Assembly: GCF_000717275.1 (NCBI RefSeq)
Contig: NZ_JNYV01000002.1
Coordinates: forward strand, 496,001 to 560,000
Reading direction: 5' to 3'
Origin: Kitasatospora arboriphila
Lineage (GTDB): Bacteria; Actinomycetota; Actinomycetes; Mycobacteriales; Mycobacteriaceae
Length of the DNA: 64,000 nt
Positions 48,799 to 56,347 of the stretch are shown in pieces. Below the pieces are notes generated by a model. The model was not told the origin of the DNA. It ran no database searches and saw only the letters and a program-made list of their open reading frames with translations. Positions within the stretch are counted from its first letter, which is position 1. Each line of letters starts with the position of its first letter. A program made the translations under genes and the position numbers.

Positions 48799-50184
48799 TC
48801 ATGCCGGAACAGCGGGTGGTCTCTGCCGAGTGGTCAGCAACCACGCACCCACCGCCACAACGGCGAACACCGCCGCCATGGTCACGAGCGTCCAGACGAA
48901 CCCCAGTTGCCCGCCGCCGTACACGGCCATCAACGTCACGCTGACCGCGCTGCCCACCGAGAAGCCGAGATAGCGCAGCACCATGTTGAAGGCCATCGCA
49001 CTACCGGTTTCCTCCTGCGGAACGTGCGGGACGATGAGCACGGCCAGCGACGAGAAGGTGAAGCCGCTGCCCAGTCCGCCGACGGCCATCCAGCCCAGAG
49101 CCCAATACACATTGCTGTGCACGAAGGCCAGACCGAGCGTGGAACCCATGAACACAACCGAGCCCAGAGGCAGCAGGACGTTGGGGCCGTACTTGGCGCC
49201 GGCCGCCAGCGCGAGTCTGCTGCCGACGACACTCATCAGCGAGTAGGGAACTAACATCAGCCCGGCGACGGTGACCGAATGATCAAGCCCCCAGCCAGGA
49301 TCCGAACTCTGGACCAGCACGATGGTCAACGTCAGCAATGTGTACATACCGATGCCGCCGCCGAAGGCCACCAGGTTCGGCGCAGCGATTCCCGAGCGGG
49401 TGGCCAGGCGGAGATCGACCAGCGGGTGATCGCGTCGCAGACTCCATCGCCCCCACACGACGAGAAACGTAAGTCCTACCAGCGCAAGGACAACGGTGCG
49501 AAGTGACGTCCAGCCCCATGTCTCACCCCTGCTGACCGCCAGAAGGGTGGACCCCGTACCGGCGGACAGCATCACCGCGCCTGCCCAGTCCACAGGTGCG
49601 CGGATCACCGACTGGGCACGCGGAACAAAACTCAGCGCCATCAGCAGGGTGCAGGCGCTGAGCACGGCGCCCATCCAGTAAGCGGCAGCCAGGCCCCAGG
49701 TCTGGGCGACCACGGCCGTCAGCGGGTATCCGAGGCCGGTACCCGCGACAGCTGTCACCGACAACATCGCGATGACGCCCGAGATCCTCGGTGGCCGGAT
49801 GACGTCGCGAGCAACGGCCATCGCAAGGGGGACCAGCGCCAGTCCGACGCCCTGCATCGCCCGGCCGATCAGCAGCGGAGCAAAACCCCACGGAAGTGCG
49901 GCCAACATCGAACCGAGAGTGACGATGACCAGACCGGTGATGATCGTCGGCCGACGCATCTGTCCGGCCCCGAGCCTCCCGATGATCGGTGTCGCGACCG
50001 CTGCGGTGAGCAAGGTGGCGGTCAGAGCCCATTGCGCGTCGGTGAGCGTCACGTTGTGCTCGTCGGCGATGGCCGGGATCAGCGGGGCCCCGAGGCTGCT
50101 GACGATCGCGGTGATCGTGGTGAGCAAGCCCAGGGTCAGCAACAAGGTGCGGTACCGCGGCGCGCCGGCATCCTCTGTTGGCAT
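48799..50184 (-). CDS. MFS drug/proton antiporter, DHA2-like (14 membrane segments)
   Basis: This 461-residue polytopic protein has about 14 hydrophobic segments, matching the DHA2 (EmrB/QacA) size and pattern. Motif A-like wording TPIIGRLGAGQMRRP and the antiporter motif region RAMQGVGLALVPLAMAVARD are visible. Substrate is unknown; many such pumps export antiseptics or drugs. ATG at 50184 is used. It lies 43 bp upstream of the hydrolase stop on the same strand. Confidence 0.85.
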   Translation of the reverse strand: MPTEDAGAPRYRTLLLTLGLLTTITAIVSSLGAPLIPAIADEHNVTLTDAQWALTATLLTAAVATPIIGRLGAGQMRRPTIITGLVIVTLGSMLAALPWGFAPLLIGRAMQGVGLALVPLAMAVARDVIRPPRISGVIAMLSVTAVAGTGLGYPLTAVVAQTWGLAAAYWMGAVLSACTLLMALSFVPRAQSVIRAPVDWAGAVMLSAGTGSTLLAVSRGETWGWTSLRTVVLALVGLTFLVVWGRWSLRRDHPLVDLRLATRSGIAAPNLVAFGGGIGMYTLLTLTIVLVQSSDPGWGLDHSVTVAGLMLVPYSLMSVVGSRLALAAGAKYGPNVLLPLGSVVFMGSTLGLAFVHSNVYWALGWMAVGGLGSGFTFSSLAVLIVPHVPQEETGSAMAFNMVLRYLGFSVGSAVSVTLMAVYGGGQLGFVWTLVTMAAVFAVVAVGAWLLTTRQRPPAVPA

Positions 50185-50227
50185 CAGTGGTGGAGCACCG
50201 CCATCGCCGACGCTGCGGCGCTCGATG

Positions 50228-51121
50228 TCACTGAGCCGAATCCCAGTGCGCGAAAACAGTTCTCAGTGTGGCAACCAGGGGCAAAGGCTGGTCCATCATC
50301 GGGTGGTGCCCGGCCTCGGCCAACTCGACCACGGTGGCCCGCGGTTCGAACAGGCCGGCGATCTCCTGGGCGGTCTCTGGAGGCACGATGCCGTTCTGGC
50401 AGCGGATGTAGGTCGCCCTGGTGCTCACCTGCGCGAGAAAGTCCCGTACCTTCACCCGCTGGCCGCGTTCGTGCCGTTTGCGGAACATCTCGGGGTCGAA
50501 CTTCCACATCCAGCCGGCCTCGGTGTCTCGCACCGATTCACCGGCGACATGCTCGGCCACATACGGCAACAACACTTCTTGTGCCGGTTCGGTGCGGAAG
50601 CGGGCCATGATCTCGGACTTGGACGGATACGCCCGCGACTTACGGGTCAGCTGTCGGATGATCACCTCTTCCGGTGGTTCGTCGAGCAGGGGCGAGTCGA
50701 TCACCACGATGCCCGCCACGGAGGCACCGTGCAGAGCGCCCACCGCTGCTGTGACCCAGCCGCCCATACTGTGTCCCACCACGTACGGCTTGCCCGCGAT
50801 CTCGCCCGCATGCGCGGCGGCCAGTACCTCTGCGGCCCACGTCTCGAGCGGGTAGTCGGGGCGTGCATCGCTGTCGCCGTGACCGGTCATGTCCAGGGCG
50901 ACCACCCGATGTGAGACGGCCAGAAGCGGCGCGACGTGATCCCACCACCCCGAGTGCGCGGAGCCACCGTGCACCAGGACGACACCCGGCGTGCCGGGCT
51001 CGCCCCAGCAACGCAGATGTACCGACGCACCCTCGACCTCGACGTCGCGGTGTTCGGGTGCCTGCTCGATGGCGGCGGTGAACCACGCGGGTGTTGTTGT
51101 CCCGGACTGATCCGTTGCCAT
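50228..51121 (-). CDS. Alpha/beta hydrolase
   Basis: This 297-residue enzyme has the alpha/beta hydrolase fold: oxyanion loop VLVHGGSAHSGWWDHVAP, VVALDMTGHGDSDA, nucleophile elbow VVGHSMGGWV near residue 118, and a catalytic His in LAEAGHHPMMDQP. The cap region is about 60 residues. Substrate unknown. ATG at 51121 follows AAGGAG 6 bp upstream; the longer frame upstream reads non-protein sequence. It precedes the MFS gene by 43 bp, so both may be one unit. Confidence 0.88.
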   Translation of the reverse strand: MATDQSGTTTPAWFTAAIEQAPEHRDVEVEGASVHLRCWGEPGTPGVVLVHGGSAHSGWWDHVAPLLAVSHRVVALDMTGHGDSDARPDYPLETWAAEVLAAAHAGEIAGKPYVVGHSMGGWVTAAVGALHGASVAGIVVIDSPLLDEPPEEVIIRQLTRKSRAYPSKSEIMARFRTEPAQEVLLPYVAEHVAGESVRDTEAGWMWKFDPEMFRKRHERGQRVKVRDFLAQVSTRATYIRCQNGIVPPETAQEIAGLFEPRATVVELAEAGHHPMMDQPLPLVATLRTVFAHWDSAQ

Positions 51122-51220
51122 CGCCTGCTCCTTCGCCACGGTGAAACCTATCGGCTGACCATATCCACCGCGTTTCGGCAGGCACTTGCCAGTGCGAAGG
51201 AAGAAGTCGACCATTGGCAG

Positions 51221-51715
51221 ATGAGCGACGAGACGGTTGACGACGACTGGCTGCGGAGGGAGCGCAACGAGACTCCCACGCAGCGTCTCGACCGCAACTG
51301 GGCGAGTCTGCTGCAGGAGCTCCGGGTGGTGCAGACCGGAGTTCAGCTGCTGACCGGATTCCTGCTCACGGTGCCGTTCCAGGACCGCTTCTACGAGCAG
51401 GATGGTCTGTTCCAGAACGTTTACCTCGTGACGGTGACCGCTTCGGTCGGCGCAACGGTGTTGCTGCTCGCACCGGTGGCCATGCACCGGCTGCTGTTCC
51501 GGAGGCACCGTCTCGAAGAGCTGGTGAATTCCGCTCAGCGGTTCGCCCTCGGTGGGCTTGTCTTGCTCGGAGTGGCGCTGACCGGCGTGATGACGTTGGT
51601 GTTCGAGTTGGTGGTCAGCAAGTCGGTGGGGTGGGTCGCGGGTCTGGTCGCTTTGCTCACCTTCGCATTCTTCTGGTTCGCCTATCCCTGGCGCTACCGC
51701 CGGCGCGATACCTGA
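51221..51715 (+). CDS. DUF6328 four-helix membrane protein
   Basis: This 164-residue protein has the signature ETPTQRLDRNWASLLQELRVVQTG and LLTGFLLTVPFQDRF, then four membrane segments with APVAMHRLLFRRHRLEELV between two of them. This wording matches DUF6328 of actinobacteria. Function is unknown. ATG at 51221 gives MSDETVDDDWL; it is divergent from the hydrolase. Confidence 0.75.
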   Translation: MSDETVDDDWLRRERNETPTQRLDRNWASLLQELRVVQTGVQLLTGFLLTVPFQDRFYEQDGLFQNVYLVTVTASVGATVLLLAPVAMHRLLFRRHRLEELVNSAQRFALGGLVLLGVALTGVMTLVFELVVSKSVGWVAGLVALLTFAFFWFAYPWRYRRRDT

Positions 51716-51774
51716 TCGTCCGGACATGGGACCCGGCCCTCCCTTACAGTCGGAACATCTGGGAAAGGCGGACC

Positions 51775-52245
51775 ATGGCGCAATCTCGCACCGGCGACGA
51801 TCTGATCGCGGCGGCCGGAGCCATCGCAGACCGCGCCCATCACGGACAGGTCGACAAGGTGGGTGGCGAGTACATCGTGCATCCGCGTTCGGTCGCGACG
51901 AGAGTCATGCCCCAGTCGGCCGAGTACATCGCAACCGCCTTGCTGCACGACGTGATCGAGGACTCCGGCATCACCGCCTCAGATCTGCTGGCAGAGGGCA
52001 TCCCGGGAACCGTGGTGGATGCGGTGACACTGCTGACCCGAACCGAAGATGTTGCGCCGCAGGAGTATTACGCTCGTATCCGAACGAACCGGATGGCTCT
52101 GGCCGTCAAACTCGCCGACCTCGCCGACAACACCGATCCGGTTCGGCTGAACCGCCTGCCCGACGACACACAGGCACGGCTGCGGACCAAGTACCGCACC
52201 GCTTACCGGTGTCTCGGGGTCGAGTCTCTCGCTGACGCGCTGTAG
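51775..52245 (+). CDS. HD-domain hydrolase, small RelA/SpoT-like type
   Basis: This 156-residue HD protein resembles the hydrolase domain of RelA/SpoT. Metal ligands include His in YIVHPRSVA and the HD pair in LLHDVIEDSG; a later stretch VKLADLADNTDPVR supplies the Asp and the N-x-D loop. Small proteins like this may cleave (p)ppGpp or other phosphates; the substrate is inferred only. ATG at 51775 follows GGAAAGGCG. Confidence 0.82.
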   Translation: MAQSRTGDDLIAAAGAIADRAHHGQVDKVGGEYIVHPRSVATRVMPQSAEYIATALLHDVIEDSGITASDLLAEGIPGTVVDAVTLLTRTEDVAPQEYYARIRTNRMALAVKLADLADNTDPVRLNRLPDDTQARLRTKYRTAYRCLGVESLADAL

Positions 52246-52332
52246 TCGGCAACGCCTGTCGGTCGCGGATTCATCGAGTCGGGCGTCGCAGAACCATGGC
52301 TGATCTGCGCGCGCAATGGCATTGTCGAGCCC

Positions 52333-53205
52333 ATGGCCATCGAATTGTCCACTGCGCGTCGTCTGTGGCGACTGCTCGAACCGATCCACGCCGTCACCTA
52401 CTTCTCGGACGAGACGCGAGAGGCACTGGCAGCGGCCGGTTATCGAGGTTTTTGGATGGGGTATTTCGCGGGTCGTGCCGCGCCGTTGGGCGAGGTGGGT
52501 CCCGAGATCGTGACCGCGCTGTTCTACAACTTCGCGCCCGACCATGTCGCCCGGGCCATCCCGGACGCCTGGCGGTTCGCTCCGCCGGAGACGGCGGTCG
52601 ATGTGCGTCGACAGGCCGCGGTGGCCACTCTGCAGCGGATGCTGGGTTCGGCGGGGAACGACGAGGTGGTCGATCGGGTGGTGGCGCTGCTGAGGCCGGC
52701 TGCGCAGAACGCGGACCTGGGTGGTCGGGCGCTGTTTGCGGCGAACGCCGCGCTGCCGTGGCCGGAGGATCGGTATGGGGCGCTGTGGCATGCCGCCACC
52801 CTGCTGCGCGAACACCGCGGTGACGGCCACGTGGCCGCCCTGACGACCGCCGGTGTCACCGGTCGCGAGGCCGGGGTGCTGCACTCGAGTGCCGCTGCCA
52901 TCCCACGGTCGGTTCTCGAAACCAGCCGCAAGTACACACCCGATGAATGGTCTGCGCTCACAGAACGTTTGGCCGAGCGCGGACTGCTCGACCACTCAGG
53001 GGCGATCACGCCGTCCGGGAGAGCGCTCAAGGGTGACATCGAGACCACCACCGATCGGCTGGCCGCACCTGCGTACAACGCCCTGTCCGAAGCCGAGGTC
53101 GATGAACTCACCTCGGCGTTGATGACGTTGACGAAGACAGTGGTCGCGAGCGGCGACATCCCGTCGGTCACTCCGATGGGTCTCGATCTCGACGATGTCG
53201 GGTGA
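52333..53205 (+). CDS. SCO6745-family helical protein
   Basis: This 290-residue protein begins with STARRLWRLLEPIHAVTYFS and contains AAAGYRGFWMGYFAGRAAPLG, ALFYNFAPDHVARAIPDAW, and a C-terminal EWSALTERLAERGLLDHSGAIT with winged-helix character. These match the SCO6745 family of actinobacteria, which has no proven function. ATG at 52333. It precedes an F420-type gene by 21 bp. Confidence 0.75.
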   Translation: MAIELSTARRLWRLLEPIHAVTYFSDETREALAAAGYRGFWMGYFAGRAAPLGEVGPEIVTALFYNFAPDHVARAIPDAWRFAPPETAVDVRRQAAVATLQRMLGSAGNDEVVDRVVALLRPAAQNADLGGRALFAANAALPWPEDRYGALWHAATLLREHRGDGHVAALTTAGVTGREAGVLHSSAAAIPRSVLETSRKYTPDEWSALTERLAERGLLDHSGAITPSGRALKGDIETTTDRLAAPAYNALSEAEVDELTSALMTLTKTVVASGDIPSVTPMGLDLDDVG

Positions 53206-53226
53206 TGAGCGCCTAGACTTTTCGCC

Positions 53227-53628
53227 ATGGGCTTCAACGACGAGATCATCAAAGAGTTCCGCGCCAATCACGGCAAGGTCGGTGGCAATTTCGAGGGTGC
53301 GCCACTTCTGTTGCTGCATCACAAGGGGATCAAGAGCGGTAAGCAGTACGTGACCCCGCTGGTCTATCTGCCCAAGGACGAGGTCTCGTACATCTTCGCG
53401 AGCGCTGCGGGCGCCGACGAGGACCCCCAGTGGTACCGGAATCTGCTGGCCGACCCGGCAACCGAGGTGGAGATCGGCGACGACACCGTCCCGGTGACCG
53501 TCTCCGAGGTCACCGGCGCCGACCGCGATCGGATCTACGCCGAGCAGGCCGGTCTGATGCCGGGCTTCGCGGACTACGAGAAGAAGACCAGCCGGACGAT
53601 TCCGGTGCTTGCGTTGTCTCGAGCCTGA
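53227..53628 (+). CDS. Deazaflavin (F420)-dependent nitroreductase-family protein
   Basis: This 133-residue protein belongs to the split beta-barrel Ddn/F420-dependent family. It has LLLHHKGIKSGKQYVTPLVYL, then AAGADEDPQWYRNLLADP, where the D-P-x-W-Y-x-N motif is diagnostic, and a C-terminal YEKKTSRTIPVLAL. Substrate is unknown; relatives reduce quinones or nitro compounds. ATG at 53227. Confidence 0.92.
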   Translation: MGFNDEIIKEFRANHGKVGGNFEGAPLLLLHHKGIKSGKQYVTPLVYLPKDEVSYIFASAAGADEDPQWYRNLLADPATEVEIGDDTVPVTVSEVTGADRDRIYAEQAGLMPGFADYEKKTSRTIPVLALSRA

Positions 53629-53646
53629 GGTCGGCCGGGCGCGCGA

Positions 53647-54066
53647 TCAGTATGCGCGCTGGCGGGGCGGGGGAGCGGTGATGACACCGACCTCGTCCGA
53701 ATCGACGATCTCCGCGCCCAGCGGCAACAGCGATACCGGGACCATCTTGAAGCTCGCGATGCCTAGCGGGATGCCGATGATGGTGAGGCACAAAGCTATT
53801 CCGGTGACGATGTGGCCGATGGCAAGCCAGATACCGGCGAAGATCAGCCAGATCACGTTGCCGATGGCCGAGCCGACCCCAGCTGTGGGTTTACGAACCA
53901 CGGTTCGGCCGAACGGCCACAGGGCGTACGCGGCGATCCGAAACGATGCGATCCCGAAGGGGATGGTGATGATGAGGATGCAGCAGATGATTCCGGCGGC
54001 GACGTAGCCCAACGCCATCCAGAATCCACAGAGCACGAGCCAGATGACATTCAGAATGGTCTTCAT
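53647..54066 (-). CDS. YccF-domain membrane protein
   Basis: This 139-residue protein has two YccF repeats: NVIWLVLCGFWMALGYVAAGI with IPFGIASFRIA, and NVIWLIFAGIWLAIGHIVTGI with IPLGIASFKM. Four hydrophobic segments result. The function of the family is unknown. ATG at 54066; it is divergent from the next gene and convergent with the F420-type gene. Confidence 0.9.
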   Translation of the reverse strand: MKTILNVIWLVLCGFWMALGYVAAGIICCILIITIPFGIASFRIAAYALWPFGRTVVRKPTAGVGSAIGNVIWLIFAGIWLAIGHIVTGIALCLTIIGIPLGIASFKMVPVSLLPLGAEIVDSDEVGVITAPPPRQRAY

Positions 54067-54098
54067 CAGTTCAGTCTGCCAAATGTGACCGACTCCGC

Positions 54099-54383
54099 AT
54101 GGATGAACGCAGCCAACCTGTGCGTTCTTCTGAGAAGCTGACGGGACTTTCGCTTCTGAGGAGTCTGATGAGATCTGGGCTTCGAGAGCTCGTGTGGTCG
54201 TTCGGGATGATCGTGATCCTGCTGGTCCGGATCGTCACCACCCTCACCACGGCGTTGCTGATCATCGGCTGGGTTGTCGTGGCGTTTCGGTCGGACCTGC
54301 TCAACAACTGGTTCTGGCCGGCCGCTGTCTCGGGCATCCTGCTGGCCGGCAGCACCTTCCTCTACAACGTGATCCGCGGCTGA
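54099..54383 (+). CDS. Small two-helix membrane protein of unknown function
   Basis: This 94-residue protein has a polar N-terminus and two hydrophobic segments (about 34-60 and 71-91) with LVWSFGMIVILLVRIVTTL and WPAAVSGILLAGSTF. I do not recognise a family. An internal ATG at 54168 (MRSGLREL) would give a shorter 71-residue form. It is convergent with the response regulator, 2 bp between stops. Confidence 0.6.
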   Translation: MDERSQPVRSSEKLTGLSLLRSLMRSGLRELVWSFGMIVILLVRIVTTLTTALLIIGWVVVAFRSDLLNNWFWPAAVSGILLAGSTFLYNVIRG

Positions 54384-54385
54384 GG

Positions 54386-55030
54386 TCAGACCCCTAGATA
54401 GGCGAGCACCGCCAGGACTCGCCGATTGTCGTCGGCCGACACCGGCAGATCGAGTTTCGTGAAGATGCTGTTCGAGTGCTTGCTGACCGCTTTCTCGGTG
54501 ACGAACATGGCCTCGGCGATGGCTGCGTTCGAGCGGCCCTCGGCCATCAGAGCCAGCACTTCGCGTTCCCGCGCCGTCAGACGTTCCAGCGGTCCGTCGG
54601 CACGCTGACCGGTGAGCAGCTGCGACACCACCTCCGGATCGAGGACGGTGCCGCCCGCGGCAACCTGCCGTACGGCGTCGATGAACCCGGCGACGTTGGC
54701 CACCCGGTCTTTGAGGAGATAGCCGACCGCGCCCTCGCCGCTTTCCAGCAGCTCTCGCGCGTAGAGCTGTTCGACGTATTGAGAGAGCACCAGGACCGGG
54801 AAGCCGGGGCGGGAGGCCCGGATCTTGATGGCAGCGCGCAGACCTTCGTCCGTGAAGGTGGGTGGCATCCGAACGTCCAGCACCGCAACGTCGATGGAGT
54901 CGTCGCCGAGCGCGACGTCGAGCTCGGTGGCGTTGTCGACGGCCGCCACCACGTCCATGCTGTGGGCTTGGAGGATGCGGGTGAGTCCGTCCCGCAGGAG
55001 GGCGTGATCTTCGCCGATCACGACGCGCAT
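54386..55030 (-). CDS. LuxR/NarL-type response regulator
   Basis: This 214-residue protein has a receiver domain (about 1-120; phosphoacceptor Asp in VAVLDVRMPPTF, Lys in YLLKDRV) and a C-terminal LuxR helix-turn-helix (about 148-205; LTAREREVLALMAEGRSN). It is expected to bind the divergent promoter region at 56137-56347. ATG at 55030 overlaps the sensor kinase stop by 13 bp, so the two are coupled. Confidence 0.93.
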   Translation of the reverse strand: MRVVIGEDHALLRDGLTRILQAHSMDVVAAVDNATELDVALGDDSIDVAVLDVRMPPTFTDEGLRAAIKIRASRPGFPVLVLSQYVEQLYARELLESGEGAVGYLLKDRVANVAGFIDAVRQVAAGGTVLDPEVVSQLLTGQRADGPLERLTAREREVLALMAEGRSNAAIAEAMFVTEKAVSKHSNSIFTKLDLPVSADDNRRVLAVLAYLGV

Positions 55031-56136
55031 GGCACCTCCATCGACACGATGGTCGGCCCACCGATCGGGCTGTGCACAAAGAGCCTTCCGTCGAGGGCGG
55101 TCAATCGCTGGGTGACGCCGTGCAGTCCCGAACCCGAGGGTGCGGCGCCGCCCACCCCGTCGTCGCCGACCTCTACGCGCAACACACCGTCGAAGATACC
55201 CATGGCGATCCACGCGTTCCGTGCACGGGCGTGTTTGCCGATGTTGGCCAGCGCCTCGGCAACCGCGAAATACACGGCGTTCTCCGTGGCGATGGGAAGG
55301 CGTTCGCGCACACCGAGATTGAGTGTGATGGGCAGGGGCATGTCGAGAGCCAGCGCTTCGACTGCCGGTCCGACGCCGCGATCGGCCAGTACCGGGGGGT
55401 GGATGCCACGGACCACTGATCGCAGATCGCCGAGGGCTGAGGTGGCCGACGCGCGCGCTTCGGCCATCAGCTGTCGGGCGGCTTCCGGGTCGGTGGCGAT
55501 CTGACTCTCGGCCAGGCCGATCGTCATACCGAGGGCGGCCAGCCGCGCCTGAGCCCCGTCGTGGAGGTCGCGCTCCACCCGGCGCAGCTCGGCTGCCGCG
55601 GAATCAACTGTCGCAGCCCGTGACTCGGTCACCTCGTGTACGCGTGCCTCCAGGACTTCGTTGCGGCTGCGGCCCAGCGCCCACAGATCCATCACGGCAC
55701 GGGTTTTCATCAATGGCTCCACGAAGGGCAACAGGATGAGGGTCGCCGTGAAGATCACTCCCACCAGGGAGATGACAAATCCGACTGTCGACGCGATCAC
55801 CAGCCAGCCGAGGTCGCGCCAGCGCAGGGAATCGGTACTCCACACTGACAACAGATGAAAGATCCCTCGATTGTTCGTGGGCCGGTAATCACCCGGCTGC
55901 CACGGCCGGTCGAGAACGCCCGCCGCCATCCGCCGATGAAGGTCACAGAACGCGCCGGTGATCGGCACCTTGATCCACAACACCAGGGCGCCGACGGAGA
56001 CCAGGACCAGCGGGATCGCGACCACCTGGACGACGAACAGCACCAGCGCGACCGGCGCGAGCGCAGTGGTGACAACGGCATACATGGCCGCCCTCAGCCA
56101 CCGGACAATCGGCGTCGGTTCTTCGTCGGATCTCAC
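55018..56136 (-). CDS. NarL-family sensor histidine kinase
   Basis: This 372-residue membrane kinase has about four membrane segments (two near 22-60, two near 110-150) and a HisKA_3 dimerisation domain with RRVERDLHDGAQARL, in which the first His is phosphorylated, then a HATPase with VAEALANIGKHARA and VGDDGVGG and GLHGVTQRL. A Sensor domain of the DUF4118/PspC-like type is not obvious. GTG at 56136 follows AAGGA. It is divergent from an MMPL transporter. Confidence 0.92.
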   Translation of the reverse strand: MRSDEEPTPIVRWLRAAMYAVVTTALAPVALVLFVVQVVAIPLVLVSVGALVLWIKVPITGAFCDLHRRMAAGVLDRPWQPGDYRPTNNRGIFHLLSVWSTDSLRWRDLGWLVIASTVGFVISLVGVIFTATLILLPFVEPLMKTRAVMDLWALGRSRNEVLEARVHEVTESRAATVDSAAAELRRVERDLHDGAQARLAALGMTIGLAESQIATDPEAARQLMAEARASATSALGDLRSVVRGIHPPVLADRGVGPAVEALALDMPLPITLNLGVRERLPIATENAVYFAVAEALANIGKHARARNAWIAMGIFDGVLRVEVGDDGVGGAAPSGSGLHGVTQRLTALDGRLFVHSPIGGPTIVSMEVPCAS

Positions 56137-56180
56137 AGCGGTCCTTCCACTCTTCAGGTCTCCATCGTGACCGAAGCGGG

Positions 56181-56214
56181 CAGTAGATGACAGTAGACCT
56201 GGGCCTACCCCAGG
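56181..56214. promoter_or_regulatory. Candidate operator between the two-component system and MMPL
   Basis: CAGTAGA occurs twice 10 bp apart (56181-56187 and 56191-56197), and next to it CCTGGG (56198-56203) pairs with CCCAGG (56209-56214) around 5 bases. These sit in the 211-bp divergent gap between the sensor kinase and the transporter. A NarL-type regulator commonly binds such sites; binding is inferred. Confidence 0.4.
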
Positions 56215-56347
56215 GGTGGGATATTCCGCCCTCACCTGGGGGATTGACGCTCCTGACCGGGCTCCGGGGAGCGAGCAGTCTCAGGTGGTGCCCGGTGTTC
56301 GCCGGGCCACCCGTCGAGGCGCACCGCCTCACGCATCAGGAGCTGAC

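Noticed and set aside
54386..55213. Longer start for the response regulator upstream of 55030.
   Set aside because: The extra residues are Arg-rich non-protein sequence inside the kinase gene; the receiver domain begins at MRVVIGEDH.
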